From the NCBI GenBank assembly GCA_029939035.1, contig JAOZTS010000010.1:1321-18156 (forward strand): a DNA stretch of 16,836 nucleotides, given 5' to 3'. Below, piece after piece: positions 1-6,620 of this stretch (its first letter is position 1; every line of letters starts with the position of its first letter). This stretch comes from Candidatus Altimarinota bacterium. Lineage in GTDB: Bacteria > Patescibacteriota > Gracilibacteria > UBA1369 > LOWO2-01-FULL-3. Made by a program: the position numbers and the translations under genes. The notes beneath the pieces are model-generated. The model did no database searches. It saw nothing but the letters and a program-made list of their open reading frames with translations, and had not been told where the DNA came from.

Positions 1-847
1 GACAAATCTAGAGGTCTTTTATTCAAACTACCCGCGAAAGCAGAAAGGATTCAAGAAAAATGATGTAAGCATGAAAAATAGTGAATACATTGGGAATTTG
101 ATCACAGTGCTATTCCATCCCGAAGACCTAAATATGCTCTACCTGAGCCCATCATACAGAAGGAGATACCTAAACATTCTCCTTTCCCAGGTAGATAAAA
201 AATATTTAGAAGCATTATCCAAATACAAAAAAACTCTGAAGCAAAGAAACGCACTCCTACATGCAATCCGTGAGGCCAAATTCACAAATCAGCCAATGGG
301 GAACCTAGAAAAAGACCTAGATGCATGGGACACAGAACTAATGGAGTTTGGAAGTACAATTATCAAAAAACGAGTCGAACTTACAAAATACCTAAACAAA
401 AACCTCGAAAAGATCTATCAGTCAATTTCTGATGGAAAAGAAAAAGTAGAGATTCAGTACAAAACCATGACAGGCGAGTACGAAGCAGAATTGATAATAA
501 GACGTGACCGAGACATACGCGGAGCAAAAACCACGCTCGGCCCACACCGCGACGATCTCAAATTCTTCATCGATGACAAAGAAATCTTATCTTCAGCCTC
601 AAGAGGAGAATTCCGTACACTCCTATTGGCAATAAAGCTCGCAGAAATCCAATTTATAAAAGAAAAGACAGGTAGAAATCCAATCCTTCTACTGGACGAC
701 GTATTCTCAGAATTGGACCGAAAAAGAGGGGAACATCTCCTGAATTCGATAAAAGACTGCCAAACAATAATAACCACAACAGATCAGGAAAGCTTCAAGA
801 AACTCGACAAGAAAGGCGAAAACTTACGGTTTGTCAGAATAGAATAA
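1..847 (+). CDS. recF: DNA replication/repair protein RecF, 3' part (5' end outside window)
   Basis: The frame is open from base 2 with no start needed, so the gene enters from the left; the ATG at 71 is internal. About 281 codons are visible. RecF is normally about 360 residues, so the Walker A end is missing. Visible family motifs are the internal VLFHPEDL..SPSYRRRYLN segment (about 116-170), GPHRDDL (about 540-558), an SRGEFRT ABC signature (about 598-618) and the Walker B/D-loop LLLDDVFSELD (about 688-720). RecF is a cytosolic SMC-like ATPase that loads RecA at gapped DNA together with RecO and RecR. The signature has GEF where many RecFs have GQQ, which should not abolish function. The stop is TAA. 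A promoter for the next gene lies over the last codons. Assignment is confident; only completeness is unknown. Confidence 0.93.
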   Translation, partial: TNLEVFYSNYPRKQKGFKKNDVSMKNSEYIGNLITVLFHPEDLNMLYLSPSYRRRYLNILLSQVDKKYLEALSKYKKTLKQRNALLHAIREAKFTNQPMGNLEKDLDAWDTELMEFGSTIIKKRVELTKYLNKNLEKIYQSISDGKEKVEIQYKTMTGEYEAELIIRRDRDIRGAKTTLGPHRDDLKFFIDDKEILSSASRGEFRTLLLAIKLAEIQFIKEKTGRNPILLLDDVFSELDRKRGEHLLNSIKDCQTIITTTDQESFKKLDKKGENLRFVRIE

Positions 848-859
848 GTATGTTATAAT
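831..859 (+). promoter_or_regulatory. Near-consensus sigma-70 promoter for the PrsW-like gene
   Basis: TTGTCA at 831-836 (one mismatch to the -35 consensus) is followed after exactly 17 bases by TATAAT at 854-859, with an extended -10 TG at 851-852. The -35 lies in the last codons of recF. The expected start is near 866, giving a leader of about 80 bases. Confidence 0.7.
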
Positions 860-865
860 AACAAG

Positions 866-945
866 AACGCAAAAATGACACGCGAAGCCCGAAGGGCACA
901 GCGCAGGCGCCAAAGGCGCCATAACAAACAAAAACAAAAATACAA
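866..945 (+). promoter_or_regulatory. Structured leader of the PrsW-like gene
   Basis: The leader holds two short GC hairpins: GCCC-gaa-GGGC at 887-897 and GGCGCC-aaa-GGCGCC at 906-920. An A-rich unstructured stretch then runs to the ATG at 946. There is no Shine-Dalgarno sequence. A 24-codon Arg/Gln/Lys-rich ORF at 875-949 runs through the hairpins, and its TGA overlaps the ATG as ATGA. It may be a leader peptide or chance. Confidence 0.3.
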
Positions 946-1857
946 ATGAACAACGGAATTCAGATAATCGTATCGATATTACTCGCATGTGTACCCGCAT
1001 TGATTTGGGGATATATTTATTATAAAAAGCACCCGGAGAGACGAAGCACAGTGATTTTGACCTTCGCAGTAGGTGCGTTAGCCGTTTTTCCAATACTTTT
1101 CTACAAGTTTTTATGGCAATTTTTCCCATGGATAAACGCATTCAAGCTTGCGGACTACTACCAACACGATCTAATAGGATTTTCAAACTTCATGATAGTT
1201 CCACTCAGTGTAATTATCACATTTATGTTTGTGGGAATAATTGAGGAAGTGATGAAGATGCTATCGGTAAAGGTCGCGGACGATGACGAAATAAGGAGTG
1301 TCGATGATGCGATTGAATTCTTTATCATTGCTGCACTTGGGTTCTCATTCACAGAAAACATCCTATATTTCTACAATATCTGGATCAGCCAAGGAGCATC
1401 AAATTTATTGCTGCCTTTCTTGTTCAGATCAACATTCTCAACATTTGCACACTTAATGTTCTCAGGAATTCTAGGGTATTACTATGGAATGGCCCATTTC
1501 GCAAAACCAATCCTGCAAGAAGAATTGAAGGCAAAGAGAAAGCAGTGGGTACAAAAACTCCACAACATTTTCCATTTCAAAAAAGAGGGAATTTTCTATA
1601 AAGAGATCATTCTAGAAGGACTATTAATTTCGATTGGACTTCACGCAATCTTCAATATAATCCTCGAAATGAACCTGAATTTCTTGATAGTTCCATTCTT
1701 GGTTGGTGGGTATAGGACTCTAAATTACCTATTCGCAAAGAAAGAAAATCACAAAGAGTACGGCAAAGTACTCGCATACGTTAGGAATCATCCTCATCCA
1801 AAAACAGGCGTGTATTTCGAGAGAAAAAGCCTTAAAAAGGACGACGCGGAAGCGTAA
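946..1857 (+). CDS. PrsW-family intramembrane metalloprotease
   Basis: 303 residues, mostly hydrophobic helices. It carries the PrsW family motifs in order: EE at 100-101 with K104 (EEVMK), E137-N138 (FSFTEN), H169 in STFAHLMFSGILGYYYG, and H233 with N237 (LHAIFN). These Glu and His residues are the expected metal ligands and catalytic residues. PrsW proteins are multi-pass membrane proteases; the Bacillus member cleaves an anti-sigma factor, but the substrate here cannot be told and no sigma/anti-sigma pair is in the window. A charged loop (about 186-222) separates the last conserved helices, and the C-terminus is Lys-rich and cytosolic-looking. A strong promoter upstream and 98 bases after recF suggest its own transcription. 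The ATG at 946 precedes the first helix directly. The family call is firm; the role is unknown. Confidence 0.85.
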   Translation: MNNGIQIIVSILLACVPALIWGYIYYKKHPERRSTVILTFAVGALAVFPILFYKFLWQFFPWINAFKLADYYQHDLIGFSNFMIVPLSVIITFMFVGIIEEVMKMLSVKVADDDEIRSVDDAIEFFIIAALGFSFTENILYFYNIWISQGASNLLLPFLFRSTFSTFAHLMFSGILGYYYGMAHFAKPILQEELKAKRKQWVQKLHNIFHFKKEGIFYKEIILEGLLISIGLHAIFNIILEMNLNFLIVPFLVGGYRTLNYLFAKKENHKEYGKVLAYVRNHPHPKTGVYFERKSLKKDDAEA

Positions 1858-1878
1858 TGGACAGGCCACGTTTAATAC

Positions 1879-1907
1879 TTGCAGATTCGGCACTTCAATG
1901 TTAAGAT
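1879..1907 (+). promoter_or_regulatory. Possible promoter of uvrA
   Basis: TTGCAG at 1879-1884, a 17-base spacer, then TAAGAT at 1902-1907 preceded by an extended -10 TG at 1899-1900. The hexamers are weak (3/6 and 4/6), but the spacing and TG fit the better promoters in this window. I saw no LexA-like palindrome. Confidence 0.35.
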
Positions 1908-1944
1908 CTTTACTTGCATGTAGAGATTAATTCGTGCTCAAAAT

Positions 1945-4845
1945 ATGTCGACAGATAAGATAACAGTCACAGGTGCCAGAATCCACAACCTTAAGGGAAT
2001 AAATGTGGATATTCCACGTGATAAATTCACGGTAATTACGGGTCTTTCTGGGTCAGGAAAATCTTCTTTAGCATTCGACACAATTTATGCAGAAGGACAA
2101 AGAAGATATGTGGAAAGTCTTTCTACTTATGCAAGAAACTTCCTACAATTGATGGAAAAACCGGATGTAGACAACATAGAGGGCCTCTCACCGGCAATCT
2201 CAATCGACCAAAAAACAACTTCCAGAAACCCAAGATCAACAGTTGGGACAGTTACTGAAATATACGACTATTTGAGGCTATTATACGCAAAAGTAGGGAC
2301 TCCACACTGTCCTAAATGTCACAAACCAATCGAAAGGCAAAGACCACAACAGATCCTAGAAGAGGTTGCAAATATGCCGGAAGGAAAGAAAATCCTCATC
2401 CTCGCACCAATGATAAGAGGACGAAAAGGACAACACTTAAAGACACTCGAAAGAATTCAAAAAGAAGGTTTTGTGAGAGTAAGAGTAGACGGAGAAATGC
2501 ATTCAATCATAGATGTCCCAGAATTAGATGAAAACAAAAAGCATGACATCGAAATAGTAGTAGACCGTCTGGTAGTTAAGGATTTTAAGAAAAAAGTAAA
2601 AAAACTATCTTCAGGGCAAGAAATAGATATTCCAAACCCAAGTCGAACAAGACTTGCTGATTCAGTAGAAACAGCGCTCAAATTCGGAGAGGGACTCATG
2701 ACAATAGCAGAACACGGAGGCAAAGAAGAAAAGATATTTTCTGAGCATTTCGCATGTAATACATGCCACATTAATGTGCCAGAAATCTCACCACGAAGCT
2801 TTTCTTTCAACAATCCACACGGAGCCTGCGAAGAATGTCATGGACTTGGAACAAAGCTGGAAATAGACGGAGATCTCGTAATCCCAAACAAGAAACTCAC
2901 TCTTGCTGAAGGAGCGATAATGCCTTGGTCTACAACAACTTCACACTTAACTTGGTACAACAGAATCCTGGAAAGTGTCTCAAAAGAGAACAAATTTTCG
3001 ATGAACACACCGGTAAACAAGCTTCCGGAAGAAGTACTCCACAAAGTACTGCACGGAGACCCAAGTAAAAAGTACACAGTTCAAATAGGAAACGGGGTAA
3101 AAGATCCAGAAAAATCATCATTTGTAGGGGAATACCAAACTACATTTGAGGGAGTGATCCCAAATCTGGAAAGAAGATATCTGGAAACAGATTCAGACTA
3201 CGTTCGCAAAAAAATAGAGGGCTTCATGAGAATTCTAAAATGCCCAGCATGCGATGGAAAACGATTAAAAGCAGAAATATTAGCAGTTAAAATAAATGAA
3301 CTATCAATTATAGACATAACAGAATTATCAATAAAAAAGGCTATAGACCTATTTCAGAATCTCAAATTGAGCAAAATGAAACACGAAATAGCCAAGCAAA
3401 TATTACACGAGGTCAGCAACCGATTGAATTTCCTAGAAAACGTAGGAATTTCATATCTGACACTAGATAGAACTGCAAACACACTCTCAGGAGGTGAAGC
3501 GCAGAGAATCAGGCTCGCAACTCAGATAGGATCGCGTCTCTCAGGCGTTATCTACGTACTAGATGAACCAAGTATCGGTTTGCACCAAAGCGACAACGAC
3601 AAGCTCATTAAAACGCTCGTTTCACTTCGAGACATAGGAAATACGGTAATTGTGGTCGAACACGACGTAGATACCATGCTCGCCGCAGACTATATCCTCG
3701 ATATTGGGCCTGGAGCAGGAAAACATGGAGGAGAAGTAGTAGCAGCAGGTACACCAGAAGAAATAATTAAAAACAAGAATTCGCTTACCGGTAAATATTT
3801 ATCAGGAAAAGCAGAAATAGCCGTTCCAAAAGAACGTAGAAAAGGTAAAAAAGAAAAAATATCGATAATAGGAGCAAGAGAACATAATCTAAAAGGTATT
3901 AACGTCGACTTCCCACTTGGAACACTTATTGGTGTGTCAGGAGTCTCAGGATCCGGAAAATCAACTTTGGTAAATGACATTTTGGTAAAAGCTGTTTCAA
4001 AAGAGCTTTATAAATCAAAAGCTATGCCGGGAGCCCACGAAGAAATAAAAGGACTCGAGCATTTGGACAAAATTATCAACATAGACCAATCTCCAATCGG
4101 ACGTACGCCAAGGTCGAATTCAGCTACATATACAGGAGTATTTACAGATATAAGAGATCTATTCGCTCAAACACCAGAATCAAAAACCCGTGGATACAAA
4201 GCGGGAAGATTTTCATTCAACGTAAAAGGTGGGCGATGTGAAGCATGTACAGGAGATGGAATAAAAAAGATCGAAATGCACTTTTTGCCTGATGTTTACG
4301 TGCCATGTGAGGTATGTAAGGGTAAAAGATATAATGAAGAGGCCTTAGAGGTGAGATACAGAGGTAAAAACATTCACGAAGTTCTCGCAATGACCGTGGA
4401 GGAAGCTTTGGAGTTCTTTAAAGCTATACCAGCGGTCAAAACAAAGCTAAATACATTATGTGAAGTTGGTCTTGGATATCTTCATCTGGGACAACCTGCT
4501 ACAACTCTTTCAGGAGGTGAAGCACAGCGTATTAAATTATCTACTGAGCTATCCAAGCGTTCTACGGGGAAAACGCTGTATGTTTTGGATGAGCCGACTA
4601 CAGGTCTGCATTTTGATGATGTGAAGAAACTTCTGAATGTACTGCAGAAATTAGTTGAGAAAGGTAATACGGTATTGGTAATCGAACATAATTTAGATGT
4701 AATCAAGTCTGTAGATCACATTATTGATCTAGGACCGGAAGGGGGAGATAGCGGAGGTGAAGTAATTGGAGTAGGTACTCCAGAAGAAATAACAAAAATT
4801 TCTAAGTCATACACGGGTCAATGGCTTAAAAAAATCCTCAAGTAA
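1945..4845 (+). CDS. uvrA: Excinuclease ABC subunit A (UvrA)
   Basis: 966 residues, close to the usual 940-960, and complete. UvrA is the DNA-damage-sensing ABC ATPase dimer of nucleotide excision repair, which loads UvrB on lesions. Motifs visible: Walker [10 protein letters not shown] (33-41) and GVSGSGKST (666-674); ABC signatures LSGGEAQR at 514-521 and 855-862; Walker [11 protein letters not shown] (538-547) and [10 protein letters not shown] (880-889). Zinc ligands are C271/C274/C295/C298 and the C-terminal module C765/C768/C788/C791; further CxxC pairs sit at 122-125 and 433-436. The start gives the standard N-terminus with [10 protein letters not shown] at about 10. From about 4300 onward codons shift toward G- and T-ending forms and the strand becomes G-rich, although the protein remains typical. 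No uvrB or uvrC is in view. Confidence 0.97.
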   Translation: MSTDKITVTGARIHNLKGINVDIPRDKFTVITGLSGSGKSSLAFDTIYAEGQRRYVESLSTYARNFLQLMEKPDVDNIEGLSPAISIDQKTTSRNPRSTVGTVTEIYDYLRLLYAKVGTPHCPKCHKPIERQRPQQILEEVANMPEGKKILILAPMIRGRKGQHLKTLERIQKEGFVRVRVDGEMHSIIDVPELDENKKHDIEIVVDRLVVKDFKKKVKKLSSGQEIDIPNPSRTRLADSVETALKFGEGLMTIAEHGGKEEKIFSEHFACNTCHINVPEISPRSFSFNNPHGACEECHGLGTKLEIDGDLVIPNKKLTLAEGAIMPWSTTTSHLTWYNRILESVSKENKFSMNTPVNKLPEEVLHKVLHGDPSKKYTVQIGNGVKDPEKSSFVGEYQTTFEGVIPNLERRYLETDSDYVRKKIEGFMRILKCPACDGKRLKAEILAVKINELSIIDITELSIKKAIDLFQNLKLSKMKHEIAKQILHEVSNRLNFLENVGISYLTLDRTANTLSGGEAQRIRLATQIGSRLSGVIYVLDEPSIGLHQSDNDKLIKTLVSLRDIGNTVIVVEHDVDTMLAADYILDIGPGAGKHGGEVVAAGTPEEIIKNKNSLTGKYLSGKAEIAVPKERRKGKKEKISIIGAREHNLKGINVDFPLGTLIGVSGVSGSGKSTLVNDILVKAVSKELYKSKAMPGAHEEIKGLEHLDKIINIDQSPIGRTPRSNSATYTGVFTDIRDLFAQTPESKTRGYKAGRFSFNVKGGRCEACTGDGIKKIEMHFLPDVYVPCEVCKGKRYNEEALEVRYRGKNIHEVLAMTVEEALEFFKAIPAVKTKLNTLCEVGLGYLHLGQPATTLSGGEAQRIKLSTELSKRSTGKTLYVLDEPTTGLHFDDVKKLLNVLQKLVEKGNTVLVIEHNLDVIKSVDHIIDLGPEGGDSGGEVIGVGTPEEITKISKSYTGQWLKKILK

Positions 4846-4857
4846 TATATTTCAACG

Positions 4858-4890
4858 AAGGCTAGAGTAGTGCGGCCTTTTCGTAAAAGG
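4858..4890 (+). terminator. Weak terminator-like hairpin after uvrA
   Basis: AAGGC (4858-4862) can pair with GCCTT (4875-4879), followed by a short T run. Alternatively CCTTTT-cgt-AAAAGG (4876-4890) forms a 6-bp stem. The T tract is short, so termination may be partial. Confidence 0.35.
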
Positions 4891-4937
4891 TTTAATTAAG
4901 TTTAATAAAGTTTAACCAAATTGTGTAAAGTTTAATA
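4888..4937 (+). repeat. Phased 10-bp repeat array A
   Basis: Five tandem 10-base units begin at 4888, 4898, 4908, 4918 and 4928: AGGTTTAATT, AAGTTTAATA, AAGTTTAACC, AAATTGTGTA, AAGTTTAATA. The consensus is about AAGTTTAATA. The last unit forms a perfect 6+1+6 palindrome at 4929-4941 (AGTTTA, A, TAAACT) ending one base before the promoter P1 extended -10. The one-helical-turn period puts every unit on the same DNA face. Confidence 0.75.
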
Positions 4938-4942
4938 AACTA

Positions 4943-4951
4943 TGCTAGAAT
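4943..4951 (+). promoter_or_regulatory. Promoter P1, extended -10
   Basis: TGC followed by TAGAAT (4946-4951, 5/6 to consensus). The upstream -35 is poor (TGTAAA at 4924-4929, 16-base spacer) and lies within repeat array A, so a protein on the repeats would block or replace -35 recognition. Confidence 0.35.
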
Positions 4952-4978
4952 GCCGCCGTATGTATATAAAATTGGGTG

Positions 4979-5038
4979 AAATTAAACTAAGTTGTACTAA
5001 GTTAAACTAACTTGCCAAAAGCATTGTAAAGTTGTAAT
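4979..5038 (+). repeat. Phased 10-bp repeat array B
   Basis: Six 10-base units begin at 4979, 4989, 4999, 5009, 5019 and 5029: AAATTAAACT, AAGTTGTACT, AAGTTAAACT, AACTTGCCAA, AAGCATTGTA, AAGTTGTAAT. They are the same register and related to array A, with the last two units degenerate. AAGTT (4999-5003) and AACTT (5009-5013) form an inverted pair. The array runs into the -35 of promoter P2. Confidence 0.6.
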
Positions 5039-5052
5039 TAATATGGTAAGGT
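5024..5052 (+). promoter_or_regulatory. Promoter P2
   Basis: TTGTAA at 5024-5029, a 17-base spacer, TAAGGT at 5047-5052, with extended -10 TG at 5044-5045. The -35 lies inside repeat array B. Confidence 0.4.
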
Positions 5053-5064
5053 GCGAACACAAAA

Positions 5065-5115
5065 ATGATACTTAAAAACAAGGAGAGTATTGAAGAATGT
5101 GCTGAAAAGTGGTAG
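5065..5115 (+). other. Possible 16-residue leader peptide
   Basis: ATG at 5065 opens 16 codons ending in TAG, reading MILKNKESIEECAEKW. It begins just after the expected start of transcripts from P2, and its end overlaps the -10 of P3. No Shine-Dalgarno sequence precedes it. It may be chance; noted because it lies in an otherwise non-coding regulatory block. Confidence 0.2.
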
Positions 5116-5118
5116 AAT
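5090..5118 (+). promoter_or_regulatory. Promoter P3, nearest to the HTH gene
   Basis: TTGAAG at 5090-5095 (4/6), a 17-base spacer, TAGAAT at 5113-5118 (5/6), with extended -10 TG at 5110-5111. Transcription would start near 5125, inside repeat array C and about 47 bases before the HTH start codon. Confidence 0.5.
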
Positions 5119-5154
5119 TTAATAAAGTTTAATCAAATTAAATAGAGTTAAGTT
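5115..5154 (+). repeat. Phased 10-bp repeat array C
   Basis: Four 10-base units begin at 5115, 5125, 5135 and 5145: GAATTTAATA, AAGTTTAATC, AAATTAAATA, GAGTTAAGTT. They match array A. The array covers the expected start site of P3 and the leader of the HTH gene, a typical operator position for autoregulation. Confidence 0.65.
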
Positions 5155-5171
5155 CTGTATAAAAAAATTGC

Positions 5172-5480
5172 ATGAAAGAAAAGTTTTTTACAACCGAGCA
5201 GGTAGCAAATATTCTCCAAGTCCATCCTTTTACAATTCTAAAGTTTATCAAACAAGGTAAGCTGAAAGGTATAAAGCTAGGGAGGATCTATAGGATCAAG
5301 GAAAGCGATATAAATAAGTTCCTTGAAGATCGTATGACTTCCGGCGCTAAGCAAAGCGAAGCGCCAAAAGCTAAAAATGAAAAAAAAGATACCTTTCAGC
5401 CAGAAAAATCTGAAAAGAAAAAAGAAAAACATTATGAATTAGACAAAAAGGATGAAGAAAATCATTATTATATAATCTAA
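5172..5480 (+). CDS. Small HTH_17/excisionase-type DNA-binding protein
   Basis: 102 residues. Residues about 5-55 form a MerR-like winged helix of the excisionase (HTH_17) type: FTTEQVANILQVHPFTILKFI is the HTH and KLKGIKLGRIYRIKESDINKFL the wing. The tail, 56-102, is Lys/Glu-rich and probably disordered. Proteins of this type are phage or plasmid excisionases or small repressors. Within the tail the DNA has a GGCGC...GCGCC inverted repeat (about 5343-5364). The start is the first ATG ahead of the domain and has no Shine-Dalgarno sequence. Three promoters and three repeat arrays sit directly upstream, so the simplest inference is that this protein binds them and controls itself. It probably forms an operon with the zinc-ribbon gene 14 bases downstream. 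Family confident, function open. Confidence 0.75.
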   Translation: MKEKFFTTEQVANILQVHPFTILKFIKQGKLKGIKLGRIYRIKESDINKFLEDRMTSGAKQSEAPKAKNEKKDTFQPEKSEKKKEKHYELDKKDEENHYYII

Positions 5481-5494
5481 TACCTTTAAATAAG

Positions 5495-5665
5495 ATGATC
5501 ATCCATTGCCTGTCATGTGGGAAAGCAGTTTCAAGTCACGGACTTTGCTGCCCATACTGTTACTCAGAAATTTCCCAAGTGACGTTAGAAATGAATGGTC
5601 TGGAAGATAAAGTGAGACTCAAAGAGAAAGTGAAAGATCTAGTGCTGCAGTTTGTACACAAATAA
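5495..5665 (+). CDS. 56-residue zinc-ribbon microprotein
   Basis: ATG at 5495 opens 56 codons ending in TAA. The N-terminus has a CLSC pair (C5, C8) and a CCPYC cluster (C18/C19, C22), giving the Cys-x2-Cys...Cys-x2-Cys ligand set of a zinc ribbon. Residues 25-56 look like an amphipathic helix (LEDKVRLKEKVKDLVLQF). It lies 14 bases after the HTH gene on the same strand, so the two are likely co-transcribed. No known family is recognised. It could be a DNA- or RNA-binding cofactor or partner of the HTH protein. The organised Cys spacing and the helix argue against a chance ORF. Confidence 0.55.
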   Translation: MIIHCLSCGKAVSSHGLCCPYCYSEISQVTLEMNGLEDKVRLKEKVKDLVLQFVHK

Positions 5666-5687
5666 ATCTAGTTAATATAAAAAACTC

Positions 5688-5795
5688 CAATTGCCCTTTA
5701 GTTCGTTGCCCGCGAACTAAACAATAACCCATTCAGTTGGGTTACACCTAGAAAAGCCCCAAAGACTCCTTATCCCATAAGGAGTCTTTACTTTT
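5688..5795 (+). ncRNA. Candidate structured small RNA or 3'-UTR, three hairpins
   Basis: Three perfect hairpins follow one another: TTTAGTTCG/CGAACTAAA (5697-5705 with 5713-5721), TAACCCA/TGGGTTA (5725-5731 with 5738-5744), and a 13-bp terminator stem (5761-5789). A possible promoter, TTGTAC at 5652-5657 with an 18-base spacer to TATAAA at 5676-5681, would start RNA near 5688. Without it, the structure is the 3' end of the HTH/zinc-ribbon transcript. I do not recognise a known RNA family. Confidence 0.4.
5752..5795 (+). terminator. Strong rho-independent terminator
   Basis: A perfect 13-bp stem pairs 5761-5773 with 5777-5789 around a CCC loop. It is extended by AAAAG (5752-5756) pairing with CTTTT (5791-5795) and followed by T-rich sequence. 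It ends the HTH/zinc-ribbon operon or the candidate small RNA. Confidence 0.75.
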
Positions 5796-5944
5796 AGCGC
5801 AAAACGGCTTATGTAGCCCCACATTGGAGGCGCGCTGCGTACTTAATCATCAGACTCACTTCGTTCATCGCATGCTTAAGCAACGTTAGAACCTTTTAGA
5901 TTTTTTTTAAGAATACTTTATGTTTGTGTGATATTAAGTTCTTT
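5796..5944 (+). other. Non-coding stretch before the ORF6N gene
   Basis: I see no gene here. It has an eight-T run (5901-5908) without a convincing stem, and a TGTGATAT element at 5927-5934 that matches the half-site of the palindrome inside the downstream gene. I could not fix a convincing promoter. Confidence 0.4.
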
Positions 5945-6514
5945 ATGAATATTAAAATTTATACTATTCGTGGACATAGGGTGATGCTGGATGAGGATTT
6001 GGCAAAGATCTATGGTGTTGAAACCAGAACATTGAATCAAGCTATTCAAAGAAACATAAAGAGGTTTCCTGAAGATTTTATGTTCCAATTAACTCAAGAA
6101 GAGTTTAAGATTTTGAAATCCCAAACTGTGACCTCAAATACCGAAAATGACTCTAAATCCCTTATAGATCAAGAAAGTTTGATATCACAATTTGTGATAT
6201 CAAAGCGAGGAGGGCGTAGAAAGAGGCCATTTGTGTTTACTGAACATGGCACTGTGATGTTTGCTAGTGTTCTTAGAAGCGATAGAGCTATCTATTTGAA
6301 TATTGAAGTAGTCAAAGCATTTGTAAATCTACGACAAATAATTGCTTCACAAAAAGATGTTTCAAAGCAAATATCTGAAATTCGTGGTTATATGTTTAAA
6401 AGATTTAACGAAGCTGACCGTGAGTTTAAGAAAGTTTGGAATGCAATTGAACGTATGACAAAACCTCATAAAGATGATGCTGAGAAACAGATTGGTTTCA
6501 GAATTGATGATTAA
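5945..6514 (+). CDS. ORF6N-domain protein (phage/mobile-element type)
   Basis: 189 residues from the ATG at 5945; a TTG seven codons earlier (5924) is possible but the domain starts right after this ATG. Residues 2-100 match the ORF6N DNA-binding domain: IRGHRVMLDEDLAKIYGVETRTLNQAIQRN, then RFPEDFMFQLTQEEF, then GGRRKRPFVFTEHG. The rest is helical and may mediate oligomerisation. ORF6N proteins occur in phages, plasmids and many bacterial accessory regions, usually as presumed regulators. Between KILKSQ and GGRRK there are 22 extra residues made by a diverged 66-bp in-frame duplication (TVTSN.. and FVISK..), and the second copy forms a 27-bp DNA palindrome. The TAA stop is 6 bases before the tRNA-Gly scar. 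Domain call is firm; function unknown. Confidence 0.8.
   Translation: MNIKIYTIRGHRVMLDEDLAKIYGVETRTLNQAIQRNIKRFPEDFMFQLTQEEFKILKSQTVTSNTENDSKSLIDQESLISQFVISKRGGRRKRPFVFTEHGTVMFASVLRSDRAIYLNIEVVKAFVNLRQIIASQKDVSKQISEIRGYMFKRFNEADREFKKVWNAIERMTKPHKDDAEKQIGFRIDD
6113..6204 (+). repeat. Diverged direct repeat with a perfect 27-bp palindrome in its second copy
   Basis: Bases 6113-6138 and 6179-6204 are direct copies (20 of 26 identical), 66 bases apart and in frame. The second copy lies in a perfect inverted repeat: TTTGATATCACAA (6178-6190), one central T, TTGTGATATCAAA (6192-6204). Confidence 0.7.
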
Positions 6515-6520
6515 ATGTTT

Positions 6521-6548
6521 TGGAGCGGGTAACGAGAATAGAACTCTA
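6521..6548 (-). pseudogene. 3' terminal fragment of tRNA-Gly (attachment-site-like scar)
   Basis: Read on the - strand from 6548 down, this is the end of a tRNA-Gly. The T-stem 5' side TAGAG is degraded (expected about ACGAG); the rest is T-loop TTCTATT (expected TTCGATT), T-stem CTCGT, acceptor TACCCGC, discriminator T (usual for bacterial tRNA-Gly) and encoded CCA at 6523-6521. The lengths 5-7-5-7-1-3 fit exactly. No anticodon or D arm follows; 6549-6567 has only a faint likeness to a tRNA 5' end. Such 3' fragments are left when an element integrates in a tRNA gene. Confidence 0.6.
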
Positions 6549-6567
6549 ATAATATTGAGTACACGGC

Positions 6568-6587
6568 AAAAAATCCCCGGGGATTTT
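6568..6587 (-). terminator. Terminator of the - strand surface operon
   Basis: AAAATCCCC/GGGGATTTT is an 18-base perfect palindrome at 6570-6587. On the - strand it is a GC-centred hairpin followed by a run of six T. It lies 33 bases past the TAG of the last operon gene and is well placed to end that transcript. Confidence 0.6.
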
Positions 6588-6620
6588 ACCCAAACAAACC
6601 GCATAAATAAGCCGAAAGAA

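Noticed and set aside
71..847. ATG at 71 as the start of a complete short RecF-like gene
   Set aside because: The same frame is open to base 2 and continues in RecF-like sequence, and the Walker A half of the family is missing, so the gene is cut by the window edge.
4888..5154. CRISPR array
   Set aside because: Units are 10 bases, tandem, without spacers of constant length, and no cas gene is near.
5796..5944. 19-codon - strand ORF (from about 5867) and a possible terminator at the eight-T run
   Set aside because: The ORF has no start signal or conserved feature, and no stable stem precedes the T run on the + strand.
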